From Rhizobiales bacterium UBA3584 (GTDB lineage: Bacteria; Pseudomonadota; Alphaproteobacteria; Rhizobiales; Devosiaceae), in assembly GCA_002375765.1 (NCBI GenBank), contig DFMV01000061.1:34805-45712 (forward strand): a DNA stretch of 10,908 nucleotides. The letters are read 5' to 3'. The notes below the pieces were generated by a model. It had not been told where the DNA came from. It ran no database searches and saw nothing but the letters and a program-made list of their open reading frames with translations. The first letter of the stretch is position 1. Each line of letters starts with the position of its first letter. The position numbers and the translations under genes are program-made. Positions 5,818 to 10,908 of this stretch are shown here, one piece after another.

Positions 5818-8800
5818 TCAGAGGATGAAGTCCACAGCGGTGAGATCGATCAGGCCGGTGAGTTCAATGCTGAAATCGGCGACCTGGTCGCCGTTGACAT
5901 CGGCGGTGATGATGGTCCTGTCGGTTTCATCGCCGTCAAGGTCTTCAAAGCTGAAATTGAGTTCTCCGGCGAGGCCGGTAAAGGCCGCGCCAACCGAAGC
6001 CAGGAATGTGAAAGCCTGGTTTCCCGAAATTGTGGTATTGGCGTCGATGATCGAGAGGTCAATTCTATCCTCGCCCTGGGTGAAATCGGTGATGACATCG
6101 CGATTTGCCGCGCCGGATGACGAGTGGGCAATGTTGCGGAAGACAAAGACGTCGTCACCCTCTCCGCCGGTGAGGATGTCCTTGCCGCCTCTGCCATCCA
6201 ATACGTCGCTGCCCCTGCCGCCCGAAAGCTCGTTGGCTGCTCCTGAGCCGATAATGGTATCGTTTCCGGAGCCGCCAATGATTTTTTCGATCGATCTCAA
6301 GCTATCGACACCGGTCTGTGCGCTGGCGGCGCTGGTGGCGCTGACGGTGAGGTCGGCCGAGATGGGCGAAAAGTCCATGGTGTCCGAACCGGCCCCGCCT
6401 ATATAGCTGTCGTCGCCGTCATCGGGGGTGGCGACGAATGTGTCGTCGCCCGCGTTTCCATAAACGGTGTCGTTTCCGGTATCCCCAAACAGGATGTCAT
6501 TGCCCCCACCGCCCCGGATCGTGTCGTTGTCGGCTCCGCCATGGTATTGATCGTCGGTTGCGCTGGCTGCCAGGGTGTCCACGCCGCTGGTCCCCATGAC
6601 ATCGCTCATGCCGATCAGATCGAGCGTGGTGCTGGCGAGATCGGTGCGCTCGGGAGTCTGGATGGAATAGGTAAAGGTTACGTCGGTGTCGTCATTGAGA
6701 TCGGGGATGAACAGCCACGAGCCGTCACCATGGTCGGTCAGCGTGCCCGAGGAAGCGACAAGGCCGACAATCGCGAAGGCCATGCCGGTGTAGCCGGCGC
6801 CGACAAGATCGCGGGACGTTATCGTGCGGGTCATGTCCTCGGTGAGCGGGGCCAGCGTTGCCGGCGATATGACGTCGACGACCGGCGCGGTGGCAGCCGA
6901 GACGATGCTTTCGAACGTGCCTCCGGCATCGGTGTAGCTCACGATCACCCGCACCAGCGCCCCCGCGTCGTCATCGGTCAGGGTGTAGGTGGCCTCAGTT
7001 GCGCCGGCGATACCCACAAAGCCGGTGCCGGTGTCGCGCTGCCATTGATAGGTCAGGGTTCCGAGCCCGTCAGGGTCGGCCAGGCTGGTCACATCGACGC
7101 TCAGCGTCTGGTTCTCGGTGGCTTCGCCGACGATTGCCACCCCGCCTTCGGGGGCCTCATTGACGTTGGCAACGGCAATCGAGACGGTCTTGGCATAGAC
7201 CAGATCGCCATCTGTTGCTGTTATCGTGAGGTCGATCGTGGGTTCGGTTTCAAAGTCGAAGGCAATTCCGGCCTTGCGGTAGAGCGCACCGTCGACCGGG
7301 TCGATCTCGAACCTGTCATCGGAAACCGTCAGGACATTGTTGCGCATGTCGGGGTCCGGATTGGGGTCGATGACCAGCAGGTCGGCCACCTTGACGCGGT
7401 CGAGCAAAAGTTCGGGAACCGCCGCCAGATTGGAAAGCTCGATGTCGGTGGGGGCGAGGTTTTGCGTATCGACCCGCACCAGACTGACGGCATGGTCGCC
7501 CAGGCCGACGAGCCTGACGGTCATGATCCCATCGACGATGCTGACGACTTCAGCGCCCGAGACCATGAACGCGCTGGTTGAGGAGCCGGCGAGATCGATG
7601 GCGACCAGCCCTTCGCCGTTCATTGTGAAGGCAAGGTTGGTGCCGTCACCTTCGAGGCTTAGCAATTGCATGCGCGCGCCGATCGAGGAGATGTGGGTTA
7701 CATCGGCCTGGGCCGAACCGAGCTTGATTTCGAAGGTACCGCCATTGGCATCTAGGAAGACGGAATCGCCATCATAGGCGTACCAGTTGGTAACGGCCTG
7801 GATGGTTTGCGGACCCAGGGAATCGAGGTTGAGGGCAAAGGTGCCCAGCGTTCCGGTTTGCGGTGTTGCCGTAACGGTGATCGTATCGCCGTTGACCGCG
7901 TAGGTCAGCTCGGTTTGCTCGAAGGTGGAAATGCGCGCCGCCAGATCGGCCAGCGTTACAAATTCCGACCCCGCCGCGTGCGCCGCACTGACGAATTCTG
8001 TGAACATGGAGAGATCGTAGGGCGACGAGCCGATACCATCGACATCCCATGCGGTGACACCATAATCGTGCCAGGGCCAGACGACGATCGGAAGATCGGA
8101 ATTGACCGTGAGGTCCTCGAACTCGGCGATCCATCTTGCCGCCGCCTCTTCGACCGTCAGCCCCAGCCACCCCAGGAGTGTAAAGTCAAAGCTCATGTTG
8201 GGAGCGATATAGACCTTGCCGGCGTCAGTGGGAGAGAGATAGCCGAAGGCCCCCGGATAGCCCGCGCCGACCATGGAAGCGCCGCCGGTCAGATAATCAT
8301 AATACTGAATAATCTGGCGTGCCGTCTCGAGCGTTTCGGGCATGCCCGGCACGGCCGCGCCGCCCACGGTGATCCCCAGATTGTCCTCGATGACGTGCCG
8401 GGACGTTTCGAACTGGAACTTGAACGAGGCCTCGAGAATGGCCTTGGACACAGGATCGAGCGCCATGGGATCGGGTGCGGCAAGCGCTGCCTGCAGCGTG
8501 GCGTTGATTTCGGAGACGCTCATCTGTGCAAGCGCATCGATGATCGCCTGATCGGCATCTTCGCGCATGCAATATGGGCAGAAGCACGCCGAGGGATTGT
8601 CGAGCAAGGCAGCGTAACCGGCGATGCGCTGGTCGAGAATTTCCTGGGTAACCTCGTCGGGCAGCAGCAGATTGGTGTCGAAGGGATGGGAATAAGAATG
8701 AGACCCGATTTCGTTGCCCATCGCCAGAAGCTGCTGGTAGTAGGGGGACGAGATGAACCAGTTGGTATCCTGGTCGGGGCTGTAGAGCCCCACGTTGACG

Positions 8801-10908
8801 TAATAGGATCCGACGAAATTATAGTCGGCCCTCCACTGCTCGAGGATGGGCAACATGGCATCGTAAATGCCGCCATCCACATCGAAGGTTTCCTGGGACT
8901 GATCCATGTCGGTCCGGGAGGCGACGATGGCCTTGTCCCGGCTCATCGACAGTGAAATCTTCGGTCCGTCGAGCGGTTGGGTCGACCAGTCGATGGATTG
9001 GCCAAGCAAATTGTTGTCCGCCAGCATGCCTTCGGTCGCGAAGTGGACGTTGCGTCCACCGGTGGTGGTCGAAATGACAGCATCGTGGCTGACGCCGTTG
9101 ACCACCTGCTGGGCGATCACGGTGCCCGCGCCGGCCACCACGGTCGAGAAATACGAGGTCGCGCCTCCGGTGTAGGTGTGGATCGCCCCACCCCCATAGC
9201 CGGCGGTGATCTCGTGGTCTCCCGAGGCGACCAGATTGACATCGACGCCACTTTCGCCACCGGTGCGGGTCAGGCCCAGAAGCGTCTGCATGCGTTCGTA
9301 GGGATTGGCCGACAACAGATCACCATCGGCGGTGTTGGTCATGAAATCGCCGGCCGTGATGATCGGCACGTTGTAGTCATAGACGAGCTGGTTCAGCGTC
9401 GCGGCGATATCGGCGTAGTTTTCCGGGGCGTTGCGGAACGAGGGGAATACCAGCGCGTCGTACTGGGCGAGCAGTTCGAGGTTGGTGAGGTCGGCTTCCC
9501 CGATCAGATCGAAAGGAATGCCGGCACTCATTGCCTGGCTCTGGGCGGCCATGACCAATTGGGAATAGGCCATTTCCGAGAAGTAGGCGCCAGCGGTGGT
9601 TTCCGAATAGACTATGGCGATCTTGTAGTCCGCACCGGCCAATGGCGGTACGGTCGCGTTGATCGTATAGGCGGGCTGGGTGTAGTCAGCCGGAAGATAG
9701 ACCGCGTTATTGATGTCGGCCATCACGCCGATCTTTTCGATGCCATCGCCCAGAAGCGGTTTTGGAATGGCAAGCTCCATGGTCCTGGCATCGGGTCCGA
9801 GCGCGAAATCGATCTCGGCGACCAATGTCTGCCCGGCGTCCCCGGTATAGAGGCGTGCGATGCCGCTGCTGTCGATATTGACGTTGAACTCGGCGCCCAT
9901 CGCCCAGCCCCAGATCAGGTGTCCGGTGGACGTGTTGCCGTCGGTGTTGATCCAGAAGGTGGTGTTTGGCCCGATGTCGACCTCGCTTTTGAGCGCTATG
10001 ACAAAGGCATCGTCTGTAGCGGTGCCGTAGAGCTCGTAGCCTTCGACATGTGTCGTGGGGGTTTCGAGCCGCTGGTCCTGGGTCCATTCGCTCAGAAGGC
10101 TATCAAAGGCGCTGACGGGCGGTAACGCTATGGTGTAGCCCCCATAACCGTAATTGTTTGGAAGAAACACCGTATCGTTGACGTCGGCGAGCACGGAGAT
10201 CTGTTCGATTCCGGTGCCGAGCAGCGCCTTTGGAACAGCGAATTCGAGAGTGGTGCCATCGGGGCCAAAGGCATGGTCGAGATCGGCGACGAATGTTTCG
10301 CCGGCCGCGCCCGAATACAGCCGCGCGATGCCATCGGCACCGATATTGACGTTGAACTCGGCCCCGCCGGCCCAGCCCCAGATCTGATGCCCGGTGGCGG
10401 CATTGCTGTCGGTGTTGATCCAGAAGGTGGTGTTGGGACCGATCGGCACGGCGCTTTTGAGTGCGACAACGAAATCGTCGGCATCGACCCGGCCATAAAG
10501 TTCATAGCCATCAACGCCGGTGCCTTCCGCCTCAAGGCGCTGTTCGGCCGTCCATTCGGTCAGCAATCCGTCAAAAGTGGAGGCTGGCGGTTCGGCCAGG
10601 GTGTAGCCACCGGTGCCGAAACTGGCCGGAAGAAATACCGAATCGTTGATGTCGGCCAGGATCTGCACCGATTGGACAAAGCCCAGTGCCTGTCTGGATA
10701 TGGAAAATTCGATGCTCATTCCGCCGGGAGCAAGGGCGAAATCGATATCGGAGACGAATGTTTCGCCCGCCGCTCCGGAATAGAGCCGGGCGATGCCATC
10801 GGCGCCGATATTGACGTTGAATTCCGCCCCGCCGGCCCAGCCGAACACCTGATGTCCGGTTGCGGTATCGCCGTCGGTATTGAGCCAGAAGGTGGTGTTG
10901 GGACCGAT
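5818..10908 (-). CDS. Giant secreted RTX protein with tandem binding modules and a CE4-like polysaccharide deacetylase domain (N-terminus outside window)
   Basis: The frame is open to the window edge; 1696 residues are visible (numbered from base 10908). Residues 1-420 hold three tandem beta-rich modules. Residues ~425-640 form a Rossmann/GATase-like domain (YKIAIVYSE at 428, then AQYDALVFPS) without any Cys. Residues ~650-1000 resemble a CE4/NodB-type deacetylase: acidic D667/D669 in SRTDMD, the metal pair H737/H741 in GSHSYSHP, and H947 in VVWPWHDYG as the candidate late catalytic His. An insertion there holds C775, C777 and C780. After a beta-rich stretch come a cadherin-like domain (~1150-1252, ending VNEAP), an Ig-like domain (~1253-1340), a second cadherin-like domain (~1345-1440), RTX repeats (1456-1590) and a C-terminus ending LTAVDFIL, typical of type I export. 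Cell-surface or secreted polysaccharide deacetylation is inferred. The exporter genes converge on it. Confidence 0.85.
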   Translation of the reverse strand: MGPNTTFWLNTDGDTATGHQVFGWAGGAEFNVNIGADGIARLYSGAAGETFVSDIDFALAPGGMSIEFSISRQALGFVQSVQILADINDSVFLPASFGTGGYTLAEPPASTFDGLLTEWTAEQRLEAEGTGVDGYELYGRVDADDFVVALKSAVPIGPNTTFWINTDSNAATGHQIWGWAGGAEFNVNIGADGIARLYSGAAGETFVADLDHAFGPDGTTLEFAVPKALLGTGIEQISVLADVNDTVFLPNNYGYGGYTIALPPVSAFDSLLSEWTQDQRLETPTTHVEGYELYGTATDDAFVIALKSEVDIGPNTTFWINTDGNTSTGHLIWGWAMGAEFNVNIDSSGIARLYTGDAGQTLVAEIDFALGPDARTMELAIPKPLLGDGIEKIGVMADINNAVYLPADYTQPAYTINATVPPLAGADYKIAIVYSETTAGAYFSEMAYSQLVMAAQSQAMSAGIPFDLIGEADLTNLELLAQYDALVFPSFRNAPENYADIAATLNQLVYDYNVPIITAGDFMTNTADGDLLSANPYERMQTLLGLTRTGGESGVDVNLVASGDHEITAGYGGGAIHTYTGGATSYFSTVVAGAGTVIAQQVVNGVSHDAVISTTTGGRNVHFATEGMLADNNLLGQSIDWSTQPLDGPKISLSMSRDKAIVASRTDMDQSQETFDVDGGIYDAMLPILEQWRADYNFVGSYYVNVGLYSPDQDTNWFISSPYYQQLLAMGNEIGSHSYSHPFDTNLLLPDEVTQEILDQRIAGYAALLDNPSACFCPYCMREDADQAIIDALAQMSVSEINATLQAALAAPDPMALDPVSKAILEASFKFQFETSRHVIEDNLGITVGGAAVPGMPETLETARQIIQYYDYLTGGASMVGAGYPGAFGYLSPTDAGKVYIAPNMSFDFTLLGWLGLTVEEAAARWIAEFEDLTVNSDLPIVVWPWHDYGVTAWDVDGIGSSPYDLSMFTEFVSAAHAAGSEFVTLADLAARISTFEQTELTYAVNGDTITVTATPQTGTLGTFALNLDSLGPQTIQAVTNWYAYDGDSVFLDANGGTFEIKLGSAQADVTHISSIGARMQLLSLEGDGTNLAFTMNGEGLVAIDLAGSSTSAFMVSGAEVVSIVDGIMTVRLVGLGDHAVSLVRVDTQNLAPTDIELSNLAAVPELLLDRVKVADLLVIDPNPDPDMRNNVLTVSDDRFEIDPVDGALYRKAGIAFDFETEPTIDLTITATDGDLVYAKTVSIAVANVNEAPEGGVAIVGEATENQTLSVDVTSLADPDGLGTLTYQWQRDTGTGFVGIAGATEATYTLTDDDAGALVRVIVSYTDAGGTFESIVSAATAPVVDVISPATLAPLTEDMTRTITSRDLVGAGYTGMAFAIVGLVASSGTLTDHGDGSWLFIPDLNDDTDVTFTYSIQTPERTDLASTTLDLIGMSDVMGTSGVDTLAASATDDQYHGGADNDTIRGGGGNDILFGDTGNDTVYGNAGDDTFVATPDDGDDSYIGGAGSDTMDFSPISADLTVSATSAASAQTGVDSLRSIEKIIGGSGNDTIIGSGAANELSGGRGSDVLDGRGGKDILTGGEGDDVFVFRNIAHSSSGAANRDVITDFTQGEDRIDLSIIDANTTISGNQAFTFLASVGAAFTGLAGELNFSFEDLDGDETDRTIITADVNGDQVADFSIELTGLIDLTAVDFIL
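6139..6543 (-). repeat. RTX calcium-binding nonapeptide repeats, two blocks
   Basis: Block 1 (6436-6543) reads GGADNDTIRGGGGNDIL and continues with FGDTGNDTVYGNAGDD. Block 2 (6139-6276) has GGSGNDTI, GGRGSDVLDGRGGKDIL and GGEGDDVFVF. These fit GGxGxDxUx repeats that form calcium-binding beta rolls after export. A degenerate segment of about 50 residues separates the blocks. Confidence 0.95.
9649..9975 (-). repeat. Tandem beta-rich module, copy C (last, ends without the EW...GYELYG half)
   Basis: About 109 residues aligned with the first part of copies A and B (IGPNTTFWINTDGN, WGWAMGAEFNVNI, MADINNAVYLP). It is more diverged and passes directly into the Rossmann-like domain. With the phase set at FDSLLSEW it completes a third full domain. 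Confidence 0.8.
9976..10443 (-). repeat. Tandem beta-rich module, copy B
   Basis: A 156-residue unit in the same phase as copy A. The central segment from GWAGGAEF to GAAGETFV (about 30 residues) is identical to copy A, and the DNA is nearly identical there too, indicating recent duplication or gene conversion. Confidence 0.85.
10444..10908 (-). repeat. Tandem beta-rich module, copy A (phase starting IGPNTTFW)
   Basis: This 155-residue unit starts at IGPNTTFW and runs through GWAGGAEFNVNIGADG, LADINDSVFLP, FDGLLTEWT and GYELYG. The natural domain probably starts at the FDGLLTEW segment, so the first domain is cut by the window edge. The DG-x-L-x-EW opening and beta-rich pattern recall CBM9-like carbohydrate-binding folds; that assignment is weak. 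Confidence 0.8.

Noticed and set aside
6541..10125. Long + strand open frames (6541-7581, 7807-8955, 8977-10125) opposite the giant gene
   Set aside because: They are antisense to a continuous frame with clear domains, are rich in Arg, Gly and His, show no recognisable domain, and arise from GC-rich codon use on the - strand.
1..10908. Insertion sequences, CRISPR arrays, tRNA or rRNA genes, attachment sites
   Set aside because: I looked for transposase-like proteins with terminal repeats, regularly spaced short repeats and tRNA-like cloverleaf sequences on both strands and saw none. The only repeats are protein-coding modules of the giant gene.

Overview
The window looks like chromosomal DNA of a GC-rich alphaproteobacterium, most likely of the order Hyphomicrobiales (a Devosia/Pelagibacterium-like organism is a guess). 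This rests on high GC, GC-rich third codon positions, and protein types common in that group: an XylX-like FAH-family enzyme, a PrtD/PrtE-type exporter and an RTX substrate. No phylogenetic search could be run.

Region 1 (1-2435, + strand) is the 3' part of a sugar-acid catabolic cluster. It holds the C-terminal two thirds or so of a fumarylacetoacetate-hydrolase-family protein resembling 2-keto-3-deoxy-pentonate dehydratase, then a D-2-hydroxyacid dehydrogenase of the glyoxylate/hydroxypyruvate reductase kind, then a short-chain dehydrogenase/reductase. Spacing is 67 and 43 bp. Together they suggest oxidation of an aldose to a keto-deoxy acid and handling of short 2-oxo or hydroxy acids.

Region 2 (2436-2660) is the only long non-coding stretch. 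It contains three inverted repeats. One, TTGAC-N4-GTCAA, matches CRP/FNR/FixK-type operators and lies just upstream of the exporter genes.

Region 3 (2661-5722, + strand) is a two-gene type I secretion operon: a PrtD-like ABC permease/ATPase and a HlyD/PrtE-like membrane-fusion protein, overlapping by 4 bp (ATGA). A Rho-independent terminator follows. No TolC-like outer-membrane gene is in the window.

Region 4 (5818-10908, - strand, converging on region 3) is one giant open reading frame that runs off the right edge; 1696 residues are visible. From N to C it shows at least three tandem ~155-residue beta-rich modules (possibly carbohydrate-binding, CBM9-like), a cysteine-free Rossmann/GATase-like domain, a divergent CE4-like polysaccharide deacetylase domain, a beta-rich linker, cadherin/Ig-like domains, RTX nonapeptide repeats and a C-terminal type I secretion signal. 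The simplest reading is that the region 3 exporter secretes this protein, which folds with calcium outside the cell and binds and deacetylates an extracellular polysaccharide. That system, a type I-secreted giant deacetylase with its own exporter, is the most interesting item here.
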